The translations under genes and the position numbers were made by a program. Under the pieces are notes generated by a model. That model was not told the origin of the DNA, made no database searches, and worked only from the letters and a program-made list of their open reading frames with translations. This document shows, one piece after another, positions 36,234 to 45,138 of a DNA stretch of 64,000 nt. Origin of the DNA: an uncultured Clostridia bacterium (lineage in GTDB: Bacteria; Bacillota; Clostridia; Oscillospirales; Ruminococcaceae); contig CANPZC010000009.1 in the NCBI GenBank assembly GCA_947589355.1, positions 25,509-89,508 on the forward strand. The letters run 5' to 3'. How positions within the stretch are numbered: the first letter of the stretch is position 1; each line of letters starts with the position of its first letter.

Positions 36234-37406
36234 TTATATTCTTGCAACGCCGCTCTCTCTTGCCGCCTGCGCGACTGCCTGAGCAACTGCCTTAGCCACG
36301 TTTCTGTCAAGCGCGGAGGGTATTATATAGTCGGCAGAGAGTTTGTCATCGGTAACGAAAGATGCAATAGCCTTTGCGGCGGCAACTTTCATTGCATCGT
36401 TTATGTCGCTGGCTCTTACATCGAGCGCGCCGCGGAATATGCCCGGGAACGCCAGAACGTTGTTTATCTGGTTGGGAAAATCGCTTCTGCCTGTGCCCAC
36501 AACTGCCGCGCCTGCCTGCTTTGCAAGGTCGGGCATTATTTCGGGAACGGGGTTCGCCATAGGGAACAAAATGGGGTTTGGCGACATAGCCTTTACCATT
36601 TCGGGCGTTACGCAGTTGGGGGCAGAAACGCCTATGAACACGTCCGCGCCCTCGAGAGCCTGCGCCAGAGTACCCTTTACCATATTGCGGTTGGTTATCT
36701 TAGCCATTTCCTGCTTTTCGCTGTTAAGACCCTCTCTGCCCTCGTATATCGCGCCTGTTCTGTCGCACATGATAACATCTTTCAGACCCATAGCTATCAG
36801 CAGCTTTATTATGGCTATTCCTGCCGCGCCTGCACCGCTTGTAACAACGCGTATATTGTCTATGCTTCTTCCCGTAAGGCGCAGGGCATTGAGCATTGCA
36901 GCAAGCACCACCACGGCAGTTCCGTGCTGGTCATCATGGAAAATGGGTATATCGCAGCGCTCTTTAAGTTTTCTTTCTATCTCAAAGCAGCGCGGAGCTG
37001 AAATATCTTCAAGATTTATACCGCCGAAAGAACCTGCTATAAGGCTTACAGTGTTCACTATCTCGTCAACGTCTTTTGAGCGCACGCAAAGCGGCACTGC
37101 GTCAACGTCACCAAACGCTTTGAACAGCGCGCATTTGCCCTCCATAACGGGCATACCTGCCTCGGGACCTATATCTCCCAGCCCTAAAACGGCAGTACCG
37201 TCGGTAATTACGGCAACGAGGTTTGAACGGCGAGTGAGTTCATAGCTTTTGTTTATATCTTTTTGTATTTCAAGGCAGGGCTGCGCAACGCCGGGCGTAT
37301 ACGCAAGCGAGAGGTCGTCACGCGTTTCAAGCGGCGCGCGGCATATCACCTCTATCTTGCCTTTCCATTCATAGTGCTTTTTTAGCGATACCTGTGCATA
37401 ATCCAT
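36234..37406 (-). CDS. NAD(P)-dependent malic enzyme
   Basis: 390 residues, the short bacterial form without a phosphotransacetylase tail. LSLAYTPGVAQPCLEI at the N-terminus, the metal-binding FHDDQHGTAVVVLAA and the dinucleotide fold VTSGAGAAGIAI are clear. It decarboxylates malate to pyruvate. GAAAGGAAG precedes the ATG. First gene of a two-gene operon with mscS. Confidence 0.92.
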   Translation of the reverse strand: MDYAQVSLKKHYEWKGKIEVICRAPLETRDDLSLAYTPGVAQPCLEIQKDINKSYELTRRSNLVAVITDGTAVLGLGDIGPEAGMPVMEGKCALFKAFGDVDAVPLCVRSKDVDEIVNTVSLIAGSFGGINLEDISAPRCFEIERKLKERCDIPIFHDDQHGTAVVVLAAMLNALRLTGRSIDNIRVVTSGAGAAGIAIIKLLIAMGLKDVIMCDRTGAIYEGREGLNSEKQEMAKITNRNMVKGTLAQALEGADVFIGVSAPNCVTPEMVKAMSPNPILFPMANPVPEIMPDLAKQAGAAVVGTGRSDFPNQINNVLAFPGIFRGALDVRASDINDAMKVAAAKAIASFVTDDKLSADYIIPSALDRNVAKAVAQAVAQAARESGVARI

Positions 37407-37442
37407 AATATGTACTTCCTTTCGGTAAATTCATCACTACTT

Positions 37443-37471
37443 AGTATAACACATTTTCTTCCTCATTTCAA
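37443..37471 (-). promoter_or_regulatory. Sigma-A promoter of the malic enzyme-mscS operon
   Basis: Minus strand TTGAAA (37466-37471), 17-nt spacer, TATACT (37443-37448). Confidence 0.65.
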
Positions 37472-37542
37472 CAGCAACATTTTACATCTTAAAAAAATAT
37501 TGCACACGGGTTTTAATAGGCACATTTCTGCACACATTATAT

Positions 37543-38040
37543 ATGTTACAAAATTTTCAGAGGTTTTATATGCTTGGTAAACGCTTGTTTTTAAGGATAT
37601 TTTCATATATGTGCATAGGGGCTTTGTGCTACGGGAGCATGGAGATAATGGCGCGCGGCTTTACGCACATCTCAATGGGGCTGCTGGGCGGCATAAGCTT
37701 TGTATTCATAGGTCTTACGGGACAGCTGCGGCGGTGCGGAAAGCTGGGTCTTTTGCAGCAGCTTGTGGTATCGGCAATGTTCATAACCGTGTCTGAACTT
37801 ATCTGCGGCATGATAGACAACCTGTGGCTGAAGCTGAATGTGTGGGATTACTCAAACATACCGCTCAATTACCTAGGGCAGATATGCCTGCCGTTTTGTA
37901 TGCTGTGGTTCGTGCTGTCATACCTTGGCGCGCTGGCAGATGAGTTTATAATTATGCACATTTTTCACGAACAAATTTTGCATAGGCTGACCGTTTTGCC
38001 AAAACGTCTCAAAAAGATTGACAATGCAGACTTAGGGTGA
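37543..38040 (+). CDS. CmpB-like putative ABC transporter permease (PF06541 type)
   Basis: 165 residues with four predicted membrane segments. The block LNVWDYSNIPLNYLGQICLPFCMLWF is characteristic of the PF06541 family ('putative ABC transporter permease'), which despite its name is of unknown function. The ATG at 37570 is an alternative start. It lies 40 bp upstream of bioY on the same strand. Confidence 0.7.
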   Translation: MLQNFQRFYMLGKRLFLRIFSYMCIGALCYGSMEIMARGFTHISMGLLGGISFVFIGLTGQLRRCGKLGLLQQLVVSAMFITVSELICGMIDNLWLKLNVWDYSNIPLNYLGQICLPFCMLWFVLSYLGALADEFIIMHIFHEQILHRLTVLPKRLKKIDNADLG

Positions 38041-38081
38041 TATAATTATATTGTATTTTTGACGGAAAGTATGTGATATTT

Positions 38082-38648
38082 ATGGGCATAACACTAAAGA
38101 AAAGCGGCAGGCGGCTTTCTACCGTTGACATTACTCTTTCGGCTGTAATGACGGCTATTATTGCCGTTTGCGCGTGGATAAACATCAGACTGCCATTTAC
38201 CGATGTATCTTTCACCATGCAGCTTTTCGGCGTGTTCTTCGCGCTGGCGGCTCTTGGCAGGGTGAGGGGCACTTTTGCTATACTCGTATACATTTTCATA
38301 GGCGCTGTGGGCGTACCGGTATTTTCAAATTTCAGCGGCGGTTTTGCTGCTCTTACCGGAATGACGGGCGGCTACATAACTGGGTTTGTGTTCATTGCAC
38401 TCAGCTTTAGCGTTATAACCAAAATATTCGGCGAAAAACTGCTGCCGACCGTTATATCGCTTGTTCTGGGGCTGGCGCTTTGCTATGCTTTCGGCACGGC
38501 GTGGTTCATGCACGTTTATGCCGACAAAGTGGGCAGCATAGGCTTATGGGGCGCGCTTACAATGTGTGTGTTCCCTTTCATACTGCCCGATATGATAAAG
38601 CTTTTCCTTGCGGCAACGCTCTCACGCAGGATAAAGAAGATACTGTAA
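38082..38648 (+). CDS. bioY: Biotin transporter S component BioY
   Basis: About 188 residues with six hydrophobic segments. ITLSAVMTAIIAVCAWINIRL at the N-terminus, LPFTDVSFTMQLFGVFFALAALGRVRG and GAVGVPVFSNFSGGFAALTGMTGGY match BioY. It binds biotin and works with an ECF energising module, not encoded here. The ATG at 38082 is preferred over the GTG at 38073. Confidence 0.92.
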   Translation: MGITLKKSGRRLSTVDITLSAVMTAIIAVCAWINIRLPFTDVSFTMQLFGVFFALAALGRVRGTFAILVYIFIGAVGVPVFSNFSGGFAALTGMTGGYITGFVFIALSFSVITKIFGEKLLPTVISLVLGLALCYAFGTAWFMHVYADKVGSIGLWGALTMCVFPFILPDMIKLFLAATLSRRIKKIL

Positions 38649-38670
38649 TATACACAAAAATATATACTAC

Positions 38671-38702
38671 AAAGGTGCATTTATATGTGCCTTTTGTTTT
38701 TT
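38671..38702 (+). terminator. Terminator of bioY
   Basis: AAAGGTGCA and TGTGCCTTT pair with two G-U wobbles around TTTATA, followed by TTGTTTTTT. Confidence 0.65.
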
Positions 38703-38806
38703 AGCAAATTGCAACATCAAAATGACATCTTGAACAAAATATTGATACTTTCTATATAAATTTAGTGATATTATATTTGTAACAAATCATTACGGAGGTA
38801 ACGCTT

Positions 38807-39676
38807 ATGAAAAGATCGAATATAATTTTGGCTCTTATACTTGCAGCTTCAATGCTTTCTTCCTGCGGAAATTCGGGCAGTTCGGCAGCGCCTGAAAGCA
38901 ATGGCGATGATAAATCAACCGTTGCAATAGAGAGCTTTTCGGACGAAAACAGCGAAAGCACGGAAAGCGAGATTGACACTTCCGAAGCTGAAAGTCAGCC
39001 TGCCGCACCTACGGTTATAAAAGAGGAAATGTACGCCGACCTTACCAAAGGCTGCCCCGACAACTTCGAGGCCTCGGACGGCTGGACGAACGGCAGTATG
39101 TTCAACGTTTACTGGAGGGCTGCGAACGTAACTTTTGAAAACGGCGCTATGCAGCTTATCATCAAAGACGGCGACGAAAACCCTCAGATGATACCCTATT
39201 CGGGCGGCGAGTTCAGAAGCAAAGACTTTTATGGCTATGGTCGTTATGAAGTATGCATGAAAGCTATCAAAAATGACGGCGTTGTTTCATCGTTCTTCAC
39301 TTACACAGGGCCTTCCGACAACAACCCGTGGGACGAGATAGACATTGAGATACTTGGAAAAGACACCACAAAGGTGCAGTTCAACTATTTTACCGACGGC
39401 AAGGGAAATCACGAATATATGCAGGATCTCGGCTTTGATGCATCGGAAGATTTTCACACCTATGCTTTTGAGTGGCACAAAGACAAGATAGTGTGGTTCG
39501 TTGACGGTTACGAAGTACACACCGCGACATACGACCTGCCCGTTACCGAAAGCAAGATAATGATGAACGCTTGGTGCGGCACGGGCGTTGACAGCTGGCT
39601 GAACGCTTTCAATGCCGATGATCTGCCGCTTACAGCGGAATATCAGTGGATAAAATTCACGCCGTTTGACGAATAA
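38807..39676 (+). CDS. GH16 beta-glucanase (lichenase-type) lipoprotein
   Basis: 289 residues. Lipoprotein signal ending MLSSC (about 19-23), then a Ser/Glu linker to about 65, then a GH16 jelly roll. The catalytic motif NPWDEIDIEILGKD contains the E-I-D-I-E nucleophile/acid-base pair. YPYSGGEFRSKDFYGYGRYEV-type strands and WHKDKIVWFVDG complete the fold. It should hydrolyse mixed-linkage or beta-1,3 glucans at the cell surface. It is the first gene of an operon, 15 bp before a cytosolic GH5. Confidence 0.9.
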   Translation: MKRSNIILALILAASMLSSCGNSGSSAAPESNGDDKSTVAIESFSDENSESTESEIDTSEAESQPAAPTVIKEEMYADLTKGCPDNFEASDGWTNGSMFNVYWRAANVTFENGAMQLIIKDGDENPQMIPYSGGEFRSKDFYGYGRYEVCMKAIKNDGVVSSFFTYTGPSDNNPWDEIDIEILGKDTTKVQFNYFTDGKGNHEYMQDLGFDASEDFHTYAFEWHKDKIVWFVDGYEVHTATYDLPVTESKIMMNAWCGTGVDSWLNAFNADDLPLTAEYQWIKFTPFDE

Positions 39677-39691
39677 AAAAGGAGCGATACT

Positions 39692-40642
39692 ATGAAACAA
39701 CTTGACATTAAAAGAGGCATAGACCTTGGCGGCTGGCTGTCGCAGTGTGATTACAGCGAGGAGCGGCTGAATGGTTTTGTCACCGAAAAAGACTTTGAAA
39801 AAATAGCGACATGGGGTCTTGATCACGTTCGCATACCGTTTGACTACAACATTTTTGAAAACGCCGACGGCAGCTACAAGAAAGACGGTTTTGACCGCCT
39901 TGAAAACGCCATACAGCTTGCGCGAAAGTATGGGCTGAAAGTGGTAGCCGACCTGCACAAGACGGCAGGATTTTCTTTTGACGATTACGGCGAAGACGAA
40001 CACGGCTTTTTTGAAGACGAGAAGTACCAGCTGCGTTTCTGCCGCCTGTGGGAAGAACTTGCGAAACACTTCGGCAAGTACAGCGATGATGTAGCGTTTG
40101 AACTGCTCAACGAAGTGACCGATCAGTCGTTCATAACGGTATGGAACAAGGTGGTGCGCGACTGCATACAGGGCATACGCAAATACGCGCCCGACACGGT
40201 AATTATCGTAGGCAGCTACTGGAACAACAGCCCTGAGGCAGTTAAAGACCTTGAAGAGCCGTATGACGACAAAGTTGTTTACAATATGCACTGTTACGAC
40301 CCGCTTAAATTTACACATCAGGGCGCATACTGGACAGATCAGATAGACCCCGACGAGAGGGTGGCGTTTGAGGAAAGCGGCGTTTCGGAAGAATATTTTG
40401 AACGCGTATTTTCTTCGGCTATTGAAAAGGCAAAGGCCGAGGGCACTGAGCTTTACTGCGGAGAGTACGGCGTTATAGACGTTGTTTCGCCCGAGGACAC
40501 GCTGAAATGGTACAAGACCATAAATGCGGTGTTTGAAAAGTACGGCATAGCGCGCGCGGCTTGGAACTACAAGGAAATGGACTTCGGCATTTCGGACAGC
40601 CGCCTTGACGGCATAAGAGAGCAACTCCTTAAATATTTGTGA
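39692..40642 (+). CDS. GH5 family beta-glucanase without signal peptide
   Basis: 316 residues. A (beta/alpha)8 GH5 with IRRP-like HVRIPFDYNIFENADG, acid/base Glu in AFELLNEVTDQS and nucleophile Glu in ELYCGEYGVID. No signal peptide or membrane segment, so it acts in the cytoplasm on imported oligosaccharides, complementing the surface GH16 encoded 15 bp upstream. GGAGCG lies before the ATG. Confidence 0.9.
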   Translation: MKQLDIKRGIDLGGWLSQCDYSEERLNGFVTEKDFEKIATWGLDHVRIPFDYNIFENADGSYKKDGFDRLENAIQLARKYGLKVVADLHKTAGFSFDDYGEDEHGFFEDEKYQLRFCRLWEELAKHFGKYSDDVAFELLNEVTDQSFITVWNKVVRDCIQGIRKYAPDTVIIVGSYWNNSPEAVKDLEEPYDDKVVYNMHCYDPLKFTHQGAYWTDQIDPDERVAFEESGVSEEYFERVFSSAIEKAKAEGTELYCGEYGVIDVVSPEDTLKWYKTINAVFEKYGIARAAWNYKEMDFGISDSRLDGIREQLLKYL

Positions 40643-40652
40643 TATATCCATA

Positions 40653-40700
40653 CAAAAACGCTGTATCTGTTGTAGTGGGCAGATACAGCGTTTTATTTAT
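40653..40700 (+). terminator. Terminator of the GH16-GH5 operon
   Basis: AAAACGCTGTATCTG and CAGATACAGCGTTTT (40655-40694) form a 15-bp stem, followed by ATTTATT. Confidence 0.8.
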
Positions 40701-40718
40701 TATAAGCAAAGGTTGTAA

Positions 40719-41121
40719 GTCTTGTCAAGAAAATAAAAGTTTTCGGTCAAGCCTTTTTCAAAAGGCTTGCAGGGGTACGGGGGCGGCGCCCCCGAAAACA
40801 CAACGTGCGCTCTGCAAGAGGTGAATTAGAAAACAGTCCTGTGGACTGTTTTCTAAGAGGGGAGGCTCTGCAAGAGAGAGCCTCCCCTTGTTGTAGCGCA
40901 TAACTCTTTTTCCGCGTTCCATTCCGGAACGCCGTGCAAAGTGAAAAGTCTTGACAAAACGATCGATAAAAAATATCCCCTCCCACATACCGCCCCAAAG
41001 GAAAGACAGCTGGCAGAATATTCTTCCAGCTGCGTGAACTGGGGTTTATGATTTGAGGGGGTTATGGTGTTTTGTGAAGTGTTGAACGCGCTCCTGCGCC
41101 GCGCGTAAGCGCGAATTTATT
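40719..41121 (-). repeat. Multi-hairpin interspersed element, copy D
   Basis: About 400 bp between convergent genes. In order: CTTGTCAAGAAAATAAAAG; CAAGCC/GGCTTG (40748-40769); GGGGGC/GCCCCC near 40780; AGAAAACAGTCC/GGACTGTTTTCT (40829-40854); GGGGAGGCTCT/AGAGCCTCCCC (40859-40887); GCGTTCC/GGAACGC (40914-40932); the palindrome AGCTGGCAGAATATTCTTCC near 41010; and CGCGCTCCTGCGCCGCGCG near 41090. It has the same gene-like order as copy B, inverted. Confidence 0.85.
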
Positions 41122-41133
41122 CAACATAAAAAC

Positions 41134-41874
41134 CTACTTCTTCACCCTGAAATATTTTTCTCTGTAGACTTTCGGGGTATCGCCCGTTATGCGGCGGAAC
41201 ACCTGTATAAAATAGCTCTCAGAGCTAAAGCACAGATACTCGGCTATCTCAAGCACAGAATACTCCGAAAACTTTAGCATATTCGCGGCGGCTTCCACCC
41301 TCTTGCGCATTATGTACTCGGATACAGGCATACCCACCTCGGCTTTGAACAGCTTTGAAAGATACGCGCTGCTCAGCCCCACCTTTTTCGCAAGGTCGTC
41401 AAGGGTTATCTTTGTATGCAGATTATCATAAATATAGTCAAGGCATATCGTTATAGAACGAGGGCAGCGATTCGCCCTATGAATAAGGCTCATGCGCTGG
41501 GCATAGTCGTCAACAAGCTCGCGGTGGAGCACATTCACGTCTTCTTCCCTGCGGCATTTGTCAATACTGCGAATGTATATGTCGCTGAGGTTATAGGCTA
41601 CTTCCATTTCCATGCCGCCCTCGATGCATATACGCGTGATAAGCGCAACGGTTATTATCAGGTGGTATTTCAGGTTGCGCAGATCGTCGTCGCTGAGCCT
41701 GCCCATATCCTCGGTGGCAAGCGGTTTGAAAAGCCGTTTTGCGGCCTCGGTATCGCCCTGCTTTATAGCATTGAAAAACTCGTTTTCCCTGTTGTAATCA
41801 AGGTGTGATATATTGTATTCGCGGTTTATAAATTCTGTATGGTAGAGGTTTTTCTTTATATCCATTTTATCCAT
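41134..41874 (-). CDS. AraC-family transcriptional regulator
   Basis: 246 residues. The C-terminal 100 residues carry two helix-turn-helix motifs (TLDDLAKKVGLSSAYLSKLFK and SVLEIAEYLCFSSESYFIQVF) and the AraC signature ending RRITGDTPKVYREKY. The N-terminal part is helical (FFNAIKQGDTEAAKRLFKP), not a cupin, as in regulators linked to sugar-responsive systems. It is transcribed away from the sugar-binding lipoprotein gene at 42042 and probably controls it. Confidence 0.9.
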   Translation of the reverse strand: MDKMDIKKNLYHTEFINREYNISHLDYNRENEFFNAIKQGDTEAAKRLFKPLATEDMGRLSDDDLRNLKYHLIITVALITRICIEGGMEMEVAYNLSDIYIRSIDKCRREEDVNVLHRELVDDYAQRMSLIHRANRCPRSITICLDYIYDNLHTKITLDDLAKKVGLSSAYLSKLFKAEVGMPVSEYIMRKRVEAAANMLKFSEYSVLEIAEYLCFSSESYFIQVFRRITGDTPKVYREKYFRVKK

Positions 41875-42041
41875 AAAAGCACATCACCCCACGCGTTTGT
41901 TTCATATTTATATTATATACTAAAATAACAATAATTGCAACAACAAATTGATATAAAAATAAAAATATTTATATTTTAATTTTGCGGAAAATGTTATACT
42001 GGTATCAAATAAATACCATAATATTTTAAGGAGGATATGCT

Positions 42042-43487
42042 ATGAAAAAATGCAAACAACTGTTGGCTATGGCAGTGGCTGTAATGTCTGTGATGTCGCT
42101 TGGCGCGTGCGGAAATTCCGACAGCTCGGCGGCGGTATCGAGCAACCCGGGCGTTGCACTTGATTCTGAAAAAGCAGAGCAGCTTGAAAGCGCTGTTGAA
42201 GACGTTGACTGGGGCAACACCGAGCTTGCAAACACCACGCTGAAATGGCTTGCACACTACGACATAAACCCTGCTGACGGCAAGACCGAAGACCCTGCGA
42301 TAAAACTGTTCAAGGACAAGTATAACGGATCTATCGAATGGGTACAGGCGACTTGGGAAACACGCTATACAAAGCTTGCCTCTCTTGTTTCTTCAAACGA
42401 TTCGCCGGATATGTTCCCGAGCGGCGATATGGACGCGTTCCCGAGAGGCGCTATTGCAGGAATGTTCCAGCCTATTGACGATTACGTTGACCTCAGCACA
42501 GAATACTGGTCTGACGTAAAGAACGCGTGTGATGTATTCACCGTAGGCGGCAAGCACTATGTTGCTGTTATCGAAGTTGTTCCCGACATTGTATGTATTT
42601 ACAACACCACATTTGTTGAAGAACACGGCTACGAACAGCCTGCCGACTTGTATGCCGAGCATGAGTGGACTTGGGACAAGATGAGAGAAATGGCTATAGA
42701 TTTCTCTGACGTTGACAAGGAAATGTACGGCTTTGACGGCTGGTGGTGGTGGAAAGCCTTTTCCCACACAACGGGCGTGCCTATAGTCGGCTATGAAAAC
42801 GACCAGCTGACAAACAATCTTGAAAACGCTGACATACTTAAAGCAGAGAACTACATTTACGACCTTACAAAGGCTAACGTAAAATACCCTGCGCACCTTA
42901 ACAACTGGCACGTAAGAGGACCTAACGATGAGGGTACTATAGGACTTGGACAGGGACTTACTCTGTTCTGCCCGTGCGGACTTTACGAAATAGAAGATGC
43001 TCCTGCAAACACAGAGCTTATGGGCGACATTTCAGCAGGTGAAGTAATGTTCGTTCCGATGCCTTCTCAGGACGGTTCTGACCCGTATATGCAGTCACGT
43101 GCTTCGGGCTATCTGCTCGTTGCAGGCTCTAAGAACCCCGAAGCTTTCGCGGCATTCATGCTTTGCAGCAGAGTAGCAACCATGGACGAATCCGTAAAAG
43201 CTATATATCTTTCCACTCTGACCGAAGACTATGGCTGGACTCAGGAAATGATAGATATGCGCGAGGAGTGCTACAGACTGGCAGCCGAAAAGCCCGTATT
43301 TGAATTCGGCGATGCTATATCGCAGGAATTCAGCGATGTATACGCCAACATAACCGATGCAACATCTAAGACCAACGGCGACGAAAAGACATGGGCTGAG
43401 GTTATTTCTGAAAACAACAACGGCGTAAACTACTATCTTGACGATGCTAACAAACAGCTGGCTGATGTAGCCGCTAAAAATCAATAG
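42042..43487 (+). CDS. Extracellular sugar-binding lipoprotein (solute-binding family 1)
   Basis: 481 residues. Signal peptide with lipobox LGACGNS (Cys about 23) and a Ser-rich linker. The mature part has family 1 features: TTLKWLAHYDINPADG, FKDKYNGSIEWVQATWETRY, SPDMFPSGDMDAFPRG and WTWDKMREMAIDF. It should deliver an oligosaccharide to an ABC importer, but no permease or ATPase gene adjoins. AAGGAGG precedes the ATG. It is followed after 26 bp by another lipoprotein gene. Its divergent AraC neighbour suggests substrate induction. Confidence 0.85.
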   Translation: MKKCKQLLAMAVAVMSVMSLGACGNSDSSAAVSSNPGVALDSEKAEQLESAVEDVDWGNTELANTTLKWLAHYDINPADGKTEDPAIKLFKDKYNGSIEWVQATWETRYTKLASLVSSNDSPDMFPSGDMDAFPRGAIAGMFQPIDDYVDLSTEYWSDVKNACDVFTVGGKHYVAVIEVVPDIVCIYNTTFVEEHGYEQPADLYAEHEWTWDKMREMAIDFSDVDKEMYGFDGWWWWKAFSHTTGVPIVGYENDQLTNNLENADILKAENYIYDLTKANVKYPAHLNNWHVRGPNDEGTIGLGQGLTLFCPCGLYEIEDAPANTELMGDISAGEVMFVPMPSQDGSDPYMQSRASGYLLVAGSKNPEAFAAFMLCSRVATMDESVKAIYLSTLTEDYGWTQEMIDMREECYRLAAEKPVFEFGDAISQEFSDVYANITDATSKTNGDEKTWAEVISENNNGVNYYLDDANKQLADVAAKNQ

Positions 43488-43513
43488 TTAAAATTTTTTG
43501 GAGGTAATCAACA

Positions 43514-44329
43514 ATGAAAAAAAGACTTGCACTTCTGGCTGCACTTGTAATGGCAGCATCTACGTTCACCGCTTGCGGAGACAGCGACAGTTCTTCTGAC
43601 GCACCAGCTACAGACAACACTTCTTCTGTAGCTGAGACCACCACCGCTCCCGAAGAGAGCAAACCCGAGGAGACCACTGCCGAGGAGACTTCTTCTGCTG
43701 CTGATGAGAGCAGCGAGGCTGAACCCATTGAGTTCAACGGCACACTTGAAACTACGGGCGACTACCCCGGCGACTGGGCATCTGCTCCGTTCATAATTGA
43801 CAGCGAGGGCAACACTTCCGGTCAGTTCGATTATATTTATCTTGAAGACTTCAAGGACACCGGCTGTACAGTCACTATCAACTACACCATTGACAAGAAG
43901 ATAGATATGCAGAACCCCGATGCAGGCAAGACTTTCTATGACTTCTATTCTGTTGCTCCGTGCAGCGCAGGCGCAAGCGGCTGGCAGAAGCTTTATGAAA
44001 AGGATCAGTCATTTATAACAGGCTATGAAAACAAGAAAGACGTAGTTATCCCCGATCCTAACGACGATACCAAGGAGATAGTAAAGGACGACTACGACAA
44101 GGAAGCGTATATGCAGGACGACGGATTTATAGTTGTTTGTGCAAATGACGACGGCACATGGGACGAAGAAGGCACTCTGACATTCAATTTCTCACCCGAG
44201 GCTATACAGTTTGTTCTGGCTGACGTTGCAACAAACGATGACGGCTCACAGTGGGGCGGCGTTATATTCATGGTACACGGTATCATAGTAAAGAGCGTTA
44301 CTGTTGCCGCACCCGAAGCTGCTGAATAA
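43514..44329 (+). CDS. Lipoprotein with acidic Thr/Glu linker, paralogue of 58359-59237
   Basis: 271 residues. Lipobox FTACGDS (Cys about 20), then a low-complexity linker with SVAETTTAPEESKPEETTAE, nearly identical to the linker of the lipoprotein at 58359. The mature domain (about 75-271) is beta-rich and ends FMVHGIIVKSVTVAAPE, as in carbohydrate-binding sandwiches, but no family could be named. It lies 26 bp after the solute-binding gene and is probably co-transcribed. A surface glycan-binding role is inferred. Confidence 0.65.
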   Translation: MKKRLALLAALVMAASTFTACGDSDSSSDAPATDNTSSVAETTTAPEESKPEETTAEETSSAADESSEAEPIEFNGTLETTGDYPGDWASAPFIIDSEGNTSGQFDYIYLEDFKDTGCTVTINYTIDKKIDMQNPDAGKTFYDFYSVAPCSAGASGWQKLYEKDQSFITGYENKKDVVIPDPNDDTKEIVKDDYDKEAYMQDDGFIVVCANDDGTWDEEGTLTFNFSPEAIQFVLADVATNDDGSQWGGVIFMVHGIIVKSVTVAAPEAAE

Positions 44330-44359
44330 TTTTAGTATTTCAATAACTTAATAACGCAG

Positions 44360-44392
44360 ACACCGTTGGGAGCTTTTCCCGGCGGTGTTTTT
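44360..44392 (+). terminator. Terminator of the lipoprotein operon
   Basis: ACACCGttGGGA and TCCCggCGGTGT (44360-44388) followed by TTTTTG. Confidence 0.7.
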
Positions 44393-44398
44393 GTGATG

Positions 44399-44427
44399 TT
44401 GAAAAATAATTTGCTGTATGGTATAAT
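44399..44427 (+). promoter_or_regulatory. Sigma-A promoter of the AlkZ-related/BceRS transcript
   Basis: TTGAAA (44399-44404), 17-nt spacer, TATAAT (44422-44427), 24 nt before the ATG at 44451. Confidence 0.7.
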
Positions 44428-44450
44428 GGGTATAGACAGGAAGTGATAAC

Positions 44451-45128
44451 ATGAAAAACATCGGCAGGAATATTACAAGCGCAGAGGCTTTGTGCGCTAT
44501 GGTGGATAAGTACGGCTTTTTGCCGCTTTTCAAAAACAACATCGAGGGTTTTTCGGTCGAGGAGCACACGCCGCCCCGACTTTGGTTCGCGCCCGACGTT
44601 GACGGCCCGTGGGAGTGGAAAGGTCCTGTTATTCGCATGGCAGGCTGCGCATACGGCAAGTTTTTCAAGGGCAAGGCAGGATTTATAAGCATGAAGTGGT
44701 TTCCCGACTTTGCAAACTACCGCCGCGACGGCTACGACTTTGACGCGCGCTTTGACGACGGGCTGGCGAGGTACTCGGACAAGGTGATATTCGATGCGCT
44801 TTACGGCAGCGGCGATATGCTCTCGCGCTTGTGGCGGCAGAAAAGCGGCGTTAAAAAGCGCGGCGAATTTGATGCGGCAGTAAATCGGCTGCAAATGCTG
44901 TGCTATGTTACCACTACAGACTTTGAATACGCAGTTGACAAAAACGGTTCGCCATACGGTTGGGGGCTTGCGAGGTATTCAACGCCCGAGGAGCATTTCG
45001 GCAGCGCGTTCACAGACAAAGTATATCAGAAAGAACCCGAAGAATCGCTGGAAATTATACTAAAGCATTTGCAGGGCATCTTCCCCGGAGAGGGAGAAAA
45101 ACAGCTGATGCGCATTATTAAAGCATAG
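44451..45128 (+). CDS. AlkZ-related protein (YcaQ-like winged-helix)
   Basis: 225 residues, soluble. The block RLWFAPDVDGPWEWKGPVI followed by AYGKFFKGKAGFISMKWFPDF and later YGWGLARYSTPEEHFG recalls 'AlkZ-related' proteins, short relatives of the YcaQ/AlkZ DNA glycosylases. The catalytic QxQ/QxD motif of AlkZ is not visible, so glycosylase activity is doubtful. It precedes the response regulator by 10 bp and may be co-transcribed with it. Confidence 0.5.
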   Translation: MKNIGRNITSAEALCAMVDKYGFLPLFKNNIEGFSVEEHTPPRLWFAPDVDGPWEWKGPVIRMAGCAYGKFFKGKAGFISMKWFPDFANYRRDGYDFDARFDDGLARYSDKVIFDALYGSGDMLSRLWRQKSGVKKRGEFDAAVNRLQMLCYVTTTDFEYAVDKNGSPYGWGLARYSTPEEHFGSAFTDKVYQKEPEESLEIILKHLQGIFPGEGEKQLMRIIKA

Positions 45129-45138
45129 GAGTATTGTT

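Noticed and set aside
39287..40651. Long minus-strand open frame (over 450 codons) opposite the GH16 and GH5 genes
   Set aside because: It is a shadow of two clear glycosidase genes on the plus strand, has no recognisable domain and its residue composition (Arg/Val/Phe/Cys-rich) is typical of antisense frames.
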